Assembly (NCBI GenBank): GCA_020726505.1 | Contig: JAHLEZ010000022.1 | Span: 186,001-250,000, forward strand | DNA: 64,000 bases | Reading direction: 5' to 3' | DNA from: Leptodontidium sp. MPI-SDFR-AT-0119 | Taxonomy: Eukaryota; Ascomycota; Leotiomycetes; Helotiales; Leptodontidiaceae | In this document: in pieces, positions 22,491 through 35,699 of the stretch | Position numbering within the stretch: the first letter of the stretch is position 1 | Layout of the letters: the number at the start of each line of letters is the position of its first letter | Program-made: the position numbers and the translations under genes | Notes under the pieces: model-generated | Told to the model about the DNA's origin: nothing | What the model saw: only the letters and a program-made list of their open reading frames with translations | Database searches by the model: none

Positions 22491-25400
22491 ACTCTGCTCG
22501 CCCTCGAGCAATATATACCAAAAAGAAGTAAACAGCCAATTAGAGCGTCTTAAATCGTCAGCAGGATACTATACAACCAGTGTATGCGAAGTCCCGTGAT
22601 AGTCGACCTATCACTTTTGGAAGCAAACAATCGCCTCGCTTAGCGTCGCCAGCCTACCTTCATAAGGTTAACTCTCCCCTACTAACTTTCTAACTTTAAC
22701 TCTCTAAGTACAACAATCTCTCCTTAACACTATTCTCTTTATAAAGTACCTCAACATACGTCTCGATCTCTTTCCTCCTTCTTTCCATTAATTAAACAAC
22801 ACCTCTTACACCTTCTCTCGTTATAACACCTCTAAAGAAAGCAAACTTCCCCTGCCAAGCTTATATCAAGATCGACTTCACTATCACTTCTCTTACACCA
22901 CTAAGGCAAGATCTTCTTCCATTCAACGATAACTTCAGCTACTATAACTCCAGGTATCCTTAAAAGTCTCTCTGCCGCCAATTCTTCGCTATTCAGTACC
23001 TTCAGGGCAACAACCTTGGCCTTCACTATCAACTTCAGCGCGCCATTAAAGCTCAGTACCTTCAACTTCGTTATTACTTAGTCGTAGAGGTAATATAATA
23101 GAGAGCTTTCCTTACTTACTTACTTCCTTCTTACTAGACAGCAACTTCTTCCGTAACACCTGCGTTAACCTGTGTACAGTCTCCACTCAGCTTTCTCGCA
23201 CCTCGATCTCCAAACAACAACTTTAATATAAAGTCAAGTCGCCTCAACGTAGTAAGTTAACCTTCCACAATACTATTTAAGCTCTATTAACTCCTCGTAG
23301 ACCTTCAAGAAGAGTCCTTCGTTGTCAGCCACCTTGGAAGTACCGTCGAAATCGGTTCGCATCTCAGCCCAAGCGCTCTCAGCTTTAACACTAAAGGTTA
23401 ACACTATAGAGGTCTCAACGCGTCTCAACTTCGTGAGTTATGCTCCTATCTCTTCTCTTGTACTTGACTAGCCATTCACAGATTATGCTAACACCTTTCC
23501 TACACTAATCGCAGTGCGACTACTGTCTTTAGTCCTTAACTCGTGTTTTAAGAAATACTTAAAGTAAACTCCAGGACTTCACCTTAACGTCATCTGAGCT
23601 AAGTATTAAACTGCCTAACCTCTTCGCAGCGCCGGTGCTTATATTCTCTTTATAAGTCAAGGAAACGATACTATCTATCTTCTTTAGGTTCATAAACTAA
23701 TAGGAATTAAGGCCACCTCGTGTGACTACTTATATTAAACTCTACCCCTTAGACTAAGAACGTACGTGTCGCGCTATACTAATCTTCCCTTAGTAATAAG
23801 TCACTAAGTAGTTTTCAGGTCCCTTTACAAATACACTCTTATTACACTTACGTAAGTCACACTACTAAAGATAAGTAGTATCATTCCGTTAGTCTCTTAT
23901 CAATTAATTAATTAGATAGGGTAGAGGCTAGATCCGCTAACTTCGAAGGTTTATAGTAGAAAGCCGGGAGGAGTAAGTAGACTAATAGTCGTAATATATC
24001 GAGTAAGGTTAAGAGGCTATAATAAGTTCTTGGTTCTTAGTATAATAGAAATAGCCCTTTCTCTCTATAAAAGTAAGTCGCCTCTTATTATTGAAGCTAA
24101 CAGAGGGTCTTTGAAACAGCTGAGCTTTCTAGGGATAAACAAAAGAGTCTAATTAACTCAAGTATTATTAGGCTGGCAGTAACTAAGTATAGGATAGTAT
24201 ATTATAGGGTCCCGTTAATTAAAGATCTTCTCGGAATAGTAGTTCAGTTATAATTAAGGTCTCTTAATTACTTCAGTTCTTTAATAAGGGTTAAAGAACT
24301 TATTATTAATCTCGAGGTCAAAGCTAGACTTAACTCCTAACTAGTTACTATGTGAGTTATTAGCTTTGTCCCTGTTTGTTCTACTTAACGACACCTCTCG
24401 GAATAATATAGTAGGCGGTGACGAAACATTTATAAGAACACTTAAGGTCGCTCCCTTAGCCTTAATTAATTACTAGTACTTATTACTGAACTTAGCTAGA
24501 GGTCGAGGGTATGGAGTCTTTATTACTTTAACGATATTAATACGAGCCTAAAATGGCGGCACTCTTACTTATAAGTCTATTATAGTCGCAGAACTATTGT
24601 ACTATATTTAAAAGTTGTCTATAACTTACAGTCTCTTATTAATACTCTAAGTATAAAGTATACTACCTCTTGTCTATTAGTACTAGTAAACGGCAAGAGA
24701 AGTCTTTATTCTTTTAGACTTTCTGACGGGAAGGGACTAGGAGGTATTAACGTATATATAGAAGGGGCCTTGACTTAGTAGGCGAGAGACTTTAGATAGA
24801 GCTAATTAGGGGTAGTCGACTAATACTTAATCCCTGAAAGGTTCACTAGCTAAGGGTCGTCGGCTAATGGCATACTTAGACCTCTAGTACGTGGGGTAGG
24901 GTTAACGTTAGTTATATTTTGTCGCCTGTGATGAGAGATCTTCTTAGATAAATCGCGAACTTCCCTGAGACTTACTTAGGCTTATTAACGAGAGTATTAA
25001 CTAGTAAATTCCTAGATCTAAGGCTATTATAGACAGTCCTTAAGGTTTTAGAGAGCACGGCTCTAATTCTAAGCGTGTTATTAGCTCTTCACTAAGAGAT
25101 TTCCTAGACTTCTACTTGCCTTATATAAATCGTGTGATCTACTTACTAGTTCAAGGCTAGTTTGTCGATAGTACTCTTAGTGTCGTCCTTTATAAATCGT
25201 TATACGTTATATTAGAGTTAATAGCTCTATAGGTATTAGCTTTGTCCCTAAGAACAATAGACTTACTTCATTATTTCCTCTCTTTTTATTAATTGCCGAG
25301 AGTTAGCGCCTAAGTATATTACGTTTATATTCTTTAGGGTGTCTAACACATTAGACTCGAATTTCTAGCCTAGGCCACAAGTTTAACCTGCCGTTTTAGA

Positions 25401-25600
25401 ATCTAGTCCTGCGGATCGAGCCCAACAATTAACTTATTTAAATAAAATTACTTTCTACTACTTAGAATATCGCTGGCTTAATAATAGTAGTCTTGTTCTA
25501 AACTTATTATATATTCACATGCGACAAGTAGTTTATAAGGGCGCTAATTTCTTATTAAGTTTTGCTCTGAAAGATAAGTGTTCTTATAGCGCGAGGCTAA
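22491..25600. other. Long 3' internal region of Gypsy B without a clear sense ORF
   Basis: About 3.1 kb lies between the end of pol and the 3' LTR. On the plus (antisense) strand, 22480-23640 is C-rich and has fewer stops than its AT-rich surroundings. I read stretches such as QAYIKIDFTITSLTPLRQDL and EVSTRLNFVSYAPISSLVL separated by TAA or TAG. Whether this is an accessory antisense ORF or 3' UTR cannot be settled from one mutated copy. Confidence 0.5.
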
Positions 25601-28600
25601 TATTCTCTCTAACTTACTCAGGGCTACATAGGCTCTTCTTCGTATTTATTGTAGTACTAAGGTGTCTTAAATTGTAGTTCTTAATAATACGAAGTCGGTT
25701 TAGCGATCATTTTAATGATTTTAATATACGGCAGTATATCGTCCCCCCCTTTAAAGACTAAGGGTACGTCCTCGTATTAGCTCCTTAACACTAAAGTGTT
25801 AATACTGACGTATTAACTTCAAGTTTCGTGTCGCGACAGTTACTCGTAGAAGTAAGTGACAGTTATTAGGGCCAGGTTTATTTAGTTAAAGAAATATTGT
25901 CGGCGACACTAGCGTGTGGAGCGTGTATGTTTATTCCGAGTTAAATACTACTTAGTACTCGCTACGCTATTATACTGACAATTTAGGGACTCTAATCACT
26001 ATCCTATTGTCCCTAACACGCTATATCGTCGGAATCGTAAGGTTCTTTAAGAATTCGAGGTTATTAAGGTATTACAAATTAATGTCTAGTTCAAGATTTA
26101 GAGAGGTCAAGTTGTTGTCTTCACTAAAAGCCTCTCTTACTTTATTACTATTGTTATAAATGAAGTTATTCCTCTTATAAAAGAGCTTAAGCTTATTACC
26201 GGCGAAGGTTTGTTATAGCCAGAGGCTATCATCGCCGAGTTCCTTAAGTCTATAATAGCCTTTATTAGTATAAGTTTCAGCGATCTCGTAAGGACCTAGC
26301 CACCTGAAGTCGAGTACTCGGTTTAAGGACATATCATTCTCTCGTACTAAGTCCTAGTAAAAGACTAAGTCTTTCTTTTTAAATAGTCTCTTTTATATAT
26401 TATGTTTAAGATCAAAGGCTTCCTTGCCTTCTTAACGACGCTAAGTCTTCCTAAAGATAGCCTCATTAATATATTCCTGTCTTATCTGAAACTATGTAGC
26501 CCTAAGCTATAGTAACTTCGATCAGTCACGAACCTCCTTAATAAATAACGTTCTCCATATTAAGTTTCTTGTCTCGATAAGTAAGATCGCCTCTTTGCCG
26601 TATATTATATAAAATAGTATGTAACTAGTTAGACTATACACAGTAATTTTGTTAGTAAATAATACTACGGAAAAGTTATTAGTCCAACGTCCTTCCATTT
26701 TTAATAAGGCATTTTTAATAAGTCCATAGCCTCGTTTAATCATTCCATTAGCTTTAGTGTTATACGCCGAGATCTTGATTTACTCGACTTCCATTCTATT
26801 AAGTAGCCCTAACACTTCCCCTATATTCTCAGTTCCTTTATTCACAATAAGTCTCTAAAACAACTTATAATAGCAAATAATATCTTCCTAAATAAAAGTA
26901 GTAATATATTTAGCCTCTTTAATAAGGAGAGCTTTAGCTTTAGCCCATCTACTCATATCGTCTCTTGCAATAACAAGGTAGCCTTTTCCCTTGTGTAATA
27001 GTATATAAGTAACATCTAATACTCACTTTTCTATGAGTCTATTTAATATTATAAGGTAAAGAGGCTCCTTAAGACGTTTCACTAATCAGAGTTAACAATT
27101 CTTATACGTTTAAACGTATTCTATATAATTAGTAAATAGTCCCTTTTAAAAGTACTATATAACAATACAATAGTAAGTACTTTCTCTCCCTTTATAACTA
27201 GAATTATTATAGTAACTCTAAAGTATAATTTCCTTCTCTTTATTAGTATTAATAATAAGCTTAATAATAGAACCTTTTATAAAGAGCCTCTAAATCCGGC
27301 GACTATGCACACTATAGTTCAAAGCTTCCCTTTTAAAGACTCGAAACTACTTTTTAGTTATATCCTTAGGAGTTTTAAGTGTCGTCAGGTATTAGGCAAT
27401 TTACTAATATCCTTCACTGTATTTATTAGTTAAGACAAGTAGCCCTTCTTTATTAGAGCTTAAACTATTAAAGGAGTTAAGTTCCCCTTCGTCTCTTAAG
27501 TATTACACTTTTACTTTTATATTTAATAAGATATCGTTTCGTTTACGTAGTTTAAGGTCTATTATTACTTCTTTAGATTCTAAATTAGTAAGTTCTTCGG
27601 CGTTAAATACTTCTATAAGGTAAATCTCATAGGCTCTCAACTCGGAAAGTATCCAATCCTCGTCTATATCACTCTCTTCCGGCGTGTCGTTAGTATGCCT
27701 TAGCCTCCTAAAGAGCTAATCGGCAACGACGTGTATTAAGCCTTTAATATACCGAACTTCGAAATCAAACAGGCGTATCTAAGTAAGCCATTTAGTAAGT
27801 AAGGCGCTAAAATAATCGTGGGCGGCTTTATTTAGTTAAGTAACTAAGGTATTAACGTTTATTTTAATAACAAAGTACACGCTAACGAGCCAGATTTTAA
27901 GCTTCTTTAAAATATAAAGTATACCTTTATACTCTTACTTAGTAACATTATACTTAGCTTTAGTCTTACTCTAAAAACCACTCTCGTACCTCACAAGTCG
28001 TATTTTATTCGTTAGAGGGTCTCTTTGGCCGAGGAAACCTCCTTAACTTATGCCACTTAAGTCGACACTGACAACTATCTCTCTAGCACCCTCGCTATAA
28101 TCAATCCGACATAGAACTAAAAACAAGTATAACGTATCTTTAAGAGTTTATATTACTTTATCGTGAATCTCTAAGTCCTAGAAGAATTTAACTCCTTTTC
28201 TAAATAATACATATAATAGCTCAACGATTAATCAGAAGTTTTTAATCTAAATTTAAAAGTAAATAATAAGGCCTAAGAATACCTTGACTTTTATTAAGTT
28301 ACTTAGTAAGTTCTAGTTCTTAATCTTAACTAAGTGTCTCGCCGAAGGTTCCCTCCCTTTAAAGTTACAGGCGTATCTTATAATATTTATACTGTCTAAA
28401 CAAAACTAAGACTTTAGTCTAATAGTAACACTTACTTTCTTTAAACGTTTTAGCGTCTTATTGAGGTTCTGAATATACTCTAAGATAAATCTTCGGATTC
28501 CGGGACAAGCTTTTTCTTAATTATAATTTATATATAGTCCCTTAACTCTTATATTATTTAAGAATAATATAAATACGCTAGGAATTAGTGGCTTTAATAT

Positions 28601-31000
28601 ACGAGTAATCGTTTTAATAAACTAAGTAATAGAGTTTATAGTACCTTAAGGGAGAGTTATATTCCTGACTAAGCCTACGTTTAGAATATAAAAGGCAGTT
28701 ATATCTCGGCTGGACTTATAGAGAGTTTATTAATTATAACTAGAGTATAAGTCAACGAGGCTAGTAACATAGTAACCGGCGAATTCTTTAGAGAACTTAT
28801 TTACTAAAAGTAAAAGATTAATATCCCTTTGTGTGACGGCATTTAATATAATAACTAAGTTAATAAGTTTATATTTTCTAGATTCCTTCTTTTTCACTAA
28901 AAACTAAGTATTTCAGTATAAGCCTTTAGAAAGCTCAAGAACACCCTTATCGAGACGCTCTTGTACTATCTTCGTGACTTCTGGGACTAAAGCTTGTGAC
29001 AACAGAAAGTTAAGGGCTTGCCAAGCTTTGTGCTCAATAGTCTTAATAACGACTAAGGGAGAGACATCTTCGTAGAATCTACTACATTTAGGCCAGTCGA
29101 ACGTTATAGCTCCTTTTTTATTAATTATTATTTTATTAAAGAGAGCTCTCTCTTTAGGTTATAACAGCTTCCTGACGTCAAGTTTGGCTAGTCTCTCTAG
29201 CGTAAGTCGGGAGTTACGGGGTATACTAGTAAAGCGTAATAACAATAAATCTTAATATTTCCTTAACTATTCTTACTTAGTCCCTCTGTCTTTTGATCTC
29301 TTATATTAATTATCCCTCCCTCCTAGGGGGTCGCCTATAAGGTCGGCTTCGTTAACTAGCTAGACTTTCTTGGCTTTCGATTTATATATAGTATTAATCT
29401 GAGTAATAGTGTTTTGAGTGCTCCGAAAGGGGTTCTTAATTAGGAGATCGTTATAGTTCTTCGTCTATTCGAAGGTAAGCGTGGCTTCAGTCAAAGAATT
29501 AGCTCTAAAAGCTCTAAGAAAGAATAGTTCTATAGTTAATTTCTTCTCCGGGAATGTGTCTAAGATTGCCTCTTACTAAAAATTATTAAGTACTAATTTC
29601 GGGACACAAAACTCTCTTTTTAAGTACTTAATAAGAATAGTATTGCCTTTATTATTATTACTTAATACTACTTCGTCCCCCCCTTTATAAAGCTTGCCCT
29701 TAAGCTTTAGTAGTTAAGGGTTATATTATAAGGGGTTAATCGAGTATTCCAAGGCACTAATAGTAGCGCTTAATATATAGTCAGTTACTCTTTTCCCGAG
29801 AAGTCTTCTTCTTCGTAGTTATCTTTAAAGTCTATTTATTCTAAAAAGATTATACTTATCCCGTTTTCTTCCTAAAAAGCTTCAATGTCCTTAACATCCT
29901 CTATAATATCGTTAGTTTTAACCGTAATAATATCTCTTAATTACTAATCCTAAAACTAAGCTAACACAATACCTCTATTATAGTCTCTAAGATAGCGGAA
30001 CAATACTCTAGCTTTATAAAAGAATAAAAAGCCTAAAATGACCTTTATACTAAGGGCGTCTATAATATAAAATCTATTATTAATAATATAGTTGCTTATA
30101 GTAACCGTAACATTATCAGTAAAACTAATAAATTAGGACTTAACTCCAGTGATTGTCTTTAGAGTTATAGTCTAACTTCTAGTAATAAGGAGCTCTAAGA
30201 GAGTAGCTACTTTAAGTGTTATATAACTAATTTTAGCTCCTATATTAAGGGTAACTCTAACATCAGTGACCTTAATTTGGCTAAGTATAGTAATAATAAC
30301 CTTTAGTACTAGCGAGAAGTATAAGTTTCCTGTCTTAATTATTATCCCTAATAAGGCTACTTTAGTATATAATAGTTCTTGAGCGCGAGTGTGTTTCGTC
30401 AGAAGGTTCCTAAAGATATACTTACTAAGTAACATTATAGTTTTAAGTAATACTATAAGGATCAAACTAAAGACTAAGATAGCGCTAACTATAAGCTATA
30501 GTATTAAGTTATTAATAAGAGCTTCTTATTATATAAACAATTAAAGTCACTAATGTCTTTATTATATTCTAAACTTTGCTACTAATAGATTTCTTAGGAT
30601 AAAACTATAAGTTATAATACGCTCTTCTTAATACTTATACTTTAACTTGAGGCCTTCCCGTTTAATTTCCTTAAGTCGCCGTCTATAGTTCGTAATTATA
30701 GAAACATTAGTAGTATAGAAGTTCGGAAGAGTATATAAAGTGCCGTGAAGTAGTTTTTGATATATAATAATATCTTCCTTAGTTATTAACTCTAGTTCTT
30801 TGAACTCTAAGGTACTAATATCAGCGATTAATTCCTTTTATATACGTTAGTTAATTATTTTAATAAAGAGACAAGATACTTTAAGCGAGTTTATAAAGAC
30901 TATAATTTCTCTTAACGTGAGGTTTCTAGGAAGCTCCTTCTATACAAGTAATTTGTCCAAGATATTATTAAGCCTATAACCATTTTAAGTCAACGCCTCT
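25600..31000 (-). pseudogene. Gypsy B pol (protease, RT, RNase H, integrase) pseudogene
   Basis: Protease remnant at 30172-30465 (NIGAKISYITLKVA, where D-x-G-A is expected). RT at about 28400-29050: YVTSLVDLYSSY, then NITLP and FLNNIRVKG, where the catalytic Asp pair has become Asn-Asn. RNase H at about 27650-28120: VVSVDLSGIS followed by KYNVTKQEY and HVVADQL. Integrase at about 26500-27050: YLVIARDDMSRW (first Asp), VNKGTENIG (second Asp now Asn) and NGMIKRGYG (Glu now Lys). All three losses are G-to-A type. Many stops are TAA or TAG. Borders are approximate; pol ends near 25600. Confidence 0.85.
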
Positions 31001-33297
31001 TGTACGCGAAGACTTCGGGATAACGTTATACAGGATATAAGTTTAGGGATAACCGATAATATTACTAGTGCCTCGGACTTCGAAGCTCTCTTTCTTATTG
31101 TACTACTAGTAAGTGATATTTTAGAAGATGTTTTCGGTGTCATAGTAAATGTCGTTTTCGTGCTTAGGTTAGAGACTTTAGACTTATTACAGGCTAGAAT
31201 CTATTCCAGTGTTATTTTAGTCTCTATTAAGCTGTCGACGTCTATAATATCAACGAACTTGACTAGTTCTTTAACATCGCGGGGTGCCTTTAGTTTATTA
31301 TAAGTAGATTAAGACTTAATCTTCTCTTAAAGCTTATTTAAAGTCTTATACGGCTCTTATCTAAGTACTCCCTTTCGCTGCTTAGTCTCGACTAGAGTTA
31401 CTATAACTTCAGAATCAGTACTATTAGTGCTATACGCTAGTAAATTTTGGATCTATACTAATTAGTATTCAGTGCAGTCCTATTAACTAATGATATCCGA
31501 GTTGAAGTCCCCTGTAAGTTCTTCGATGAGCTTAATATAACTTATAGTAGGAACGGTCAGAGATTATGCCCCCTTATTTCCCTTTTCCCTAGTAAGTACA
31601 GCTTCTTTTCTTACCTTAAGGAGTTCTTTAACTACTTTAACTTGTCTCTTAAAGTTAAGGTCGTATAAAGTGTTTAAAACTCGCGTTAAGATATAATGTC
31701 TTCTAGACCTTCCGTCTGAGGGAAACTAAACGGGGTATGACTTCTTTCCCTCTTACTATAGGCTAATATAAATATAGTTAGTATTGTCGGCTTCGTAGAT
31801 AATACTAAGACTAATCCATTTCTTATAATTATAGTATTAGTTTATATAACTATAATACTCCTGAGGTCTCATACTTAGCTAGTATTAATTCATACACTAG
31901 CGACAACTATAATCATCCCTAGCGCGCCTGTTATACCCCAAGGAACTCGAATTTACTACACTATAGTCGACGGCAGCTTACTCTTAGGCCTCTTTAAAGA
32001 ATATAAATATATTAACCTTAACAGTGAAGTTAGTATTAAAAGCTCTTTGAATTACTACTCCGAGAATCCTTATGTGTTCTAATCCTTTAGTAATAAAATC
32101 CAAATCTCTTATATTAACCCTACTTAAGTTCTTAATAACTTTCTCTAAGGTAAGGAGGAAATTAAGTATAAACAACTCTTTATTTTATTACTTTAGTACT
32201 CTAGAAATCTTGTCTTATGTAAAGTTATCCTTGTAGTTAATAAAGTCAGACTAATGCCAAGGTACTAGTCCACTACTATAAGGCGGAATAATATAAGTCG
32301 TTAGTTAAGGTATAAAACGCTCAGCGAATAGGTTAATACTATTAGTATTGCCCTATACTCGGTCAGTGATGCCTTACTCTTTAATAATAACACTTAGCTC
32401 CCTCTTAGAGTTAAAGTAGGCCTCTATAATAAAGTAGACCTTTCTAAATAAGTTTATATTGTCGATGTTCAGGGTTTTATTATTCTTAGAAGTAGCCTAT
32501 ATAGCTTTAATTTATAGATTCTAAGGAAGAGAAAAGATAAATCTCATAGAGGCTTACTTATTAGTGAGGTTACTACGGTTAATACAATTAATAGTAACCT
32601 CTTTAAATACTCGGAGGAAGTCGCGGCACTATTCGGGAGTAAGCTCGCCGTCCCTTATAAGAGTCTTAAAGTCATACTCAAGTCGGTTAAGGTAACTATT
32701 AGTATATAAGCGGCGCTCCATATCATCGCGTTAGTACTCCTAAATTACAGTATCCTTAAAACTAGTATAACTACCCTCTTTAAAGCCTAAAAGCTTCCGA
32801 ATAGTCTATATATGAGCTTAAGTAGCGTACTTAGCTACCTACTCTTTCTTGACTTAATCATTAGTGACTATATAAGCTATAAAGTATCGATCGAGAATCC
32901 GGAAGTAGTTGCTGACATTAATTCCGTTAAAGATAAGGGCATTTAGGGTTCCGGCGATAAGTATAGGCTAACTAAGATAGATTTTCAGGTTCTTTAAGTC
33001 GTCTATAATAAAAGTAGGGCCAAAGTATTAGTATAGCCTTATAAGATTAATAGAATTAAAGCCACTAGTCCCTTACTTTTCTTTCTTTCCCTTATTCCTC
33101 TTCTAAGAAGTCTCTAAAGTTTAAGAAGTAGTGTCCTTAGAGAGTGTAGAAGTATTAAGGCTTAACCTAGTAGTAATTCTAAGTTTAAATAAAGAAATTA
33201 CTCCTGTTAAAATAAGGCCAGGGGGCATTACAATATTACCGAACCTACTTATCCCAGGGTTACTGTAGCCGTAGTCGATGTTTCCGTTGTTCGACAT
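31000..33297 (-). pseudogene. Gypsy B gag pseudogene
   Basis: Starts at ATG 33297 (MSNNGNIDYGYSNPG) after the 879-bp leader. Collinear with the truncated copy at 9445-10075, which confirms the start. The middle encodes capsid-like text (DRYFIAYIVTND, VAKYATKAHI) with RIP-type stops; 31984-32175 is open. The border with pol is not resolved. A possible zinc-knuckle remnant lies near 31900 (GYNRRARDDYSCR). Confidence 0.7.
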
Positions 33298-34176
33298 CGT
33301 GCGTTGTCGTAAGAAAGTCGTAGTAAAGTAAGTTAATAATGTCGTCGATTAGAATATAAGAAAGTAACTGAGAATACGATATATTAATTACTAAAGAAAT
33401 ATAAAGGAAACCCCCTCCCCTAAAACAGAAAGTATATAGGCTCTCACTTACCCTAAAGCGAGATAAATGTCAATAACTCTTAGCGAAAGTTTAAGGCCGT
33501 ACTTCTTAGTTAGCCCTTAGCGAACGCTAATAATTACTAAACTAAAATAAACACGCCCTAAAGCTTAAGGCTCGTACACGGAAATTACAAAAATAATAAA
33601 AGTAAATATAATAAGAAAACAAAGTAAAGAGATTAACACTCGGCGTAAGTCACTTAGGCTTTAGACTAGCCTAGAAGTTCTATGTCTCACTAAACACTCC
33701 GAAATACAGGCTCGCTAGTACTCCGCTTAAGCCTCTAATATGTCAATTTCAGTTCTGTTATAGAGTCTCGACTTTTCCTAGCGTTCAAAGAATACTAATT
33801 ACGTCTAGAAACACTAGAACCTTCGCTAAGAATAGAAACTAATACGAAGTGACTAAGTATTATGTCTTAGAATAATAAAATCAGAACAGTGGCCTAAGGG
33901 AGATAGATTTTCTAGTACTATAAGTACTCCCACTTTATAGCTTTCCCTAATTCCTTAGTAGTCTTCGTTCTCCCTAAGTTAAAGGTCCGCATTCTCTATG
34001 TTCGTCGTTTTGCCTTAAGGGCTAAGAGATAACTAACTAAATAGTTCCCTTAGTTCAGACAATTGTCGTTTTTCTTAACTCTCCCTATATAAGTTAACAC
34101 ACAGGGGCCTCACTATTATACTTACCTAATTCCTCCTCTAGTAGTAACTCACTCCTTATATAAGTTACTAAAAATA
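33298..34176 (-). other. Gypsy B 5' leader (879 bp)
   Basis: Non-coding stretch between the 5' LTR and the gag ATG. It has the same length in the truncated copy (8566-9444). It should hold the primer-binding site and packaging signals; the first bases after the LTR (TATTTTTAGTAAC on the coding strand) are too mutated to assign a tRNA. Confidence 0.6.
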
Positions 34177-34456
34177 TATAAGAGGGACGAATCTTAATCC
34201 ACACAATAAGAGGGTAATATATAACGAACTACTAGAGGAGATTCTAAGCTCTATAAATAACAAATCAATTAAATCTAAAGATATTACATATCTAGAGAGT
34301 ACGAATCAGTAAAGGAGGGGAGGGAAAAGGTTCTAATAAATAGAATATATCTAGTATTACGTTCTTAACGTTCTATAGTCAAGTGTTAACTCCTTATATA
34401 TGCGAAGGACTAGCGCAGTCATGTGACAAAAGAAATCAGGGGCTGTCCCCACCACA
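34177..34456 (-). repeat. Gypsy B 5' LTR (280 bp)
   Basis: Collinear with 22192-22471, same length, with many C-to-T and G-to-A differences (start reads TATAAGAGGGACG). Confidence 0.9.
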
Positions 34457-35039
34457 ATAGTATCGTACCCGTAGAGGTCAGAGTTCGTACGTTACTTAGC
34501 CGACTACTTAGTAGTATACGAGCGACCTTAATATACGATAGTAAAGCGCTTAAGGGCGGTTATATATTAGATAACTAAGTCTCGATCTTCTCCGTTATCT
34601 TCGTAACTTGTGCTTTTAGTATTTTAATTTGTTTAGTGAAGGTCTTCGTTAGTGTCTCGAGCTGATTCGCGTGCTCCTTCTTTTGTTTCTCTATTGCCCT
34701 TAATAACGACTTAATTAGGTCGGTAAGTACTTTAACTTGCGCATTCGCGGTTAACGTTGCTTTCTCGTGTATTAAGTGATTTAGAGTCGCTGCCATTATT
34801 GCGGGGCGTTCTCCCGCCTTTGCGGTAAAGGCCTTAACCTTCGTCGCGACTATACGTTCCTTAAGGTGCGAACTAACTTCTAATCGCTTTACTTGCGGCG
34901 CCGCCGGGGCCTTAATAACTTCAATCGTATCCTTTATATCACTTGACGCGGCTCTAGACCTTCTCTTGTTCTATTCCAATGCCTTCGGCGTCTAGACGCG
35001 TTCTCGGCTCGATTGACGTGTCAAGATTGCGCCCTCCAT
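34457..35039 (-). pseudogene. LINE-1 ORF1, 5' part (coiled-coil gag-like protein)
   Basis: Starts at ATG 35039 (MEGAILTRQSSRERV). The stretch 34575-34796 is open and rich in heptad-like Leu, Lys and Glu (LETLTKTFTKQIKILKAQV), as expected for the coiled-coil trimerisation region of LINE ORF1 proteins. It continues to the Gypsy B insertion at 34456/34457. Subtracting the element plus the 4-bp duplication (12,269 nt) puts this part in the same frame as the 3' part ending at 21439. A few stops are RIP-type. Confidence 0.75.
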
Positions 35040-35064
35040 TGTCCCTCCTCCGCACCACTACCGA

Positions 35065-35699
35065 TTTGAATACTGGCTGACTGATTACTGACTGATTTCA
35101 AGCTCCTCCCAGACGCTAAAATTGCAGTGCTCACTCTTTGGATCTCGATTCTAGGTCCTCAACTGTCGAGAATCGTGGGGACAGTGGTCTTTTACCGAAG
35201 GGCCAGAAAGCTGCCTTAGTCAGCAGCGCCCGGACCAATCAACTCGCCGCAAGGCGGGGGCTTTCATCGAAAAACCCGCCCCACATCGGAGGTAGAATAA
35301 GAAGTTGGAGTTTTATTAAGAAGTTCTCATACGACTGCTGCTTAGTTAAGAAACCAAACAGCTAGTTGACGTTAGGCATATAAACGACGAAAATCATAAA
35401 GGGCCCGATGGTCACTCGCAATTTGCAAACAAGTTTCCGGGCTGGCTGCCGTTATTAGATCGAAGTTTTTGAAAGGCACCTACGCATTCATCTGGATGCC
35501 TACTTACTTTGGGGGTATGGCGGGGAAGGGTAGGAAGATCCAGCCTCGATGCATTCTCTTCACCGATGTGTGAGCCGAATGAATTCTGGTGCAGTTTACT
35601 CATATGAATTCTCCATTCTGATTTCATCCTACTCGTGACCTATTCTATTCAAGCATTCTATCTATCATACAATAAACGAAGTTAGTTCAACAGAATTGC
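35065..35699. other. GC-normal spacer downstream of the recombinase-like gene
   Basis: No RIP signature and no recognisable gene. Contains a short direct repeat (CTGACTGATTA, CTGACTGATTT near 35077-35098) and a GC-rich hairpin-like stretch around 35230-35275. It would include the 3' UTR of the gene ending at 35700. Confidence 0.5.

Larger units (their letters stand above)
22192..34456 (-). mobile_element. Gypsy family B: complete 12,265-bp LTR retrotransposon, RIP-degraded
   Basis: Two 280-bp LTRs (22192-22471, 34177-34456) flank an internal region coding on the minus strand: 879-bp leader, gag from 33297, protease, reverse transcriptase, RNase H, integrase, then about 3.1 kb without a clear sense-strand gene before the 3' LTR. 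The 4-bp flanks are ATAG on both sides (22188-22191, 34457-34460). It sits inside LINE-1 ORF1. It is unusually long for a fungal Gypsy element. Confidence 0.9.
17442..35064 (-). mobile_element. LINE-1: Tad1-like non-LTR retrotransposon, RIP-degraded, split by Gypsy B
   Basis: Minus-strand element of about 5.4 kb once the 12.3-kb Gypsy B is removed. Order: short 5' leader, ORF1 (35039 to 21439, interrupted), ORF2 (21431 to about 17665), 3' UTR and an A9 tract (T9 at 17442-17450 on the plus strand). Candidate target duplication: CGCTTTGAATA at 17430-17440 and CGATTTGAATA at 35062-35072 (10 of 11). This would leave only about 22 bp of 5' leader, so the 5' end is tentative. Confidence 0.8.

Noticed and set aside
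25735..25760. Extra polypurine tracts (GGGGGGG runs at about 25742 and 29672) as internal retroelement borders
   Set aside because: They fall inside readable pol sequence of Gypsy B and have no LTR next to them; only the run at 22475 abuts an LTR.
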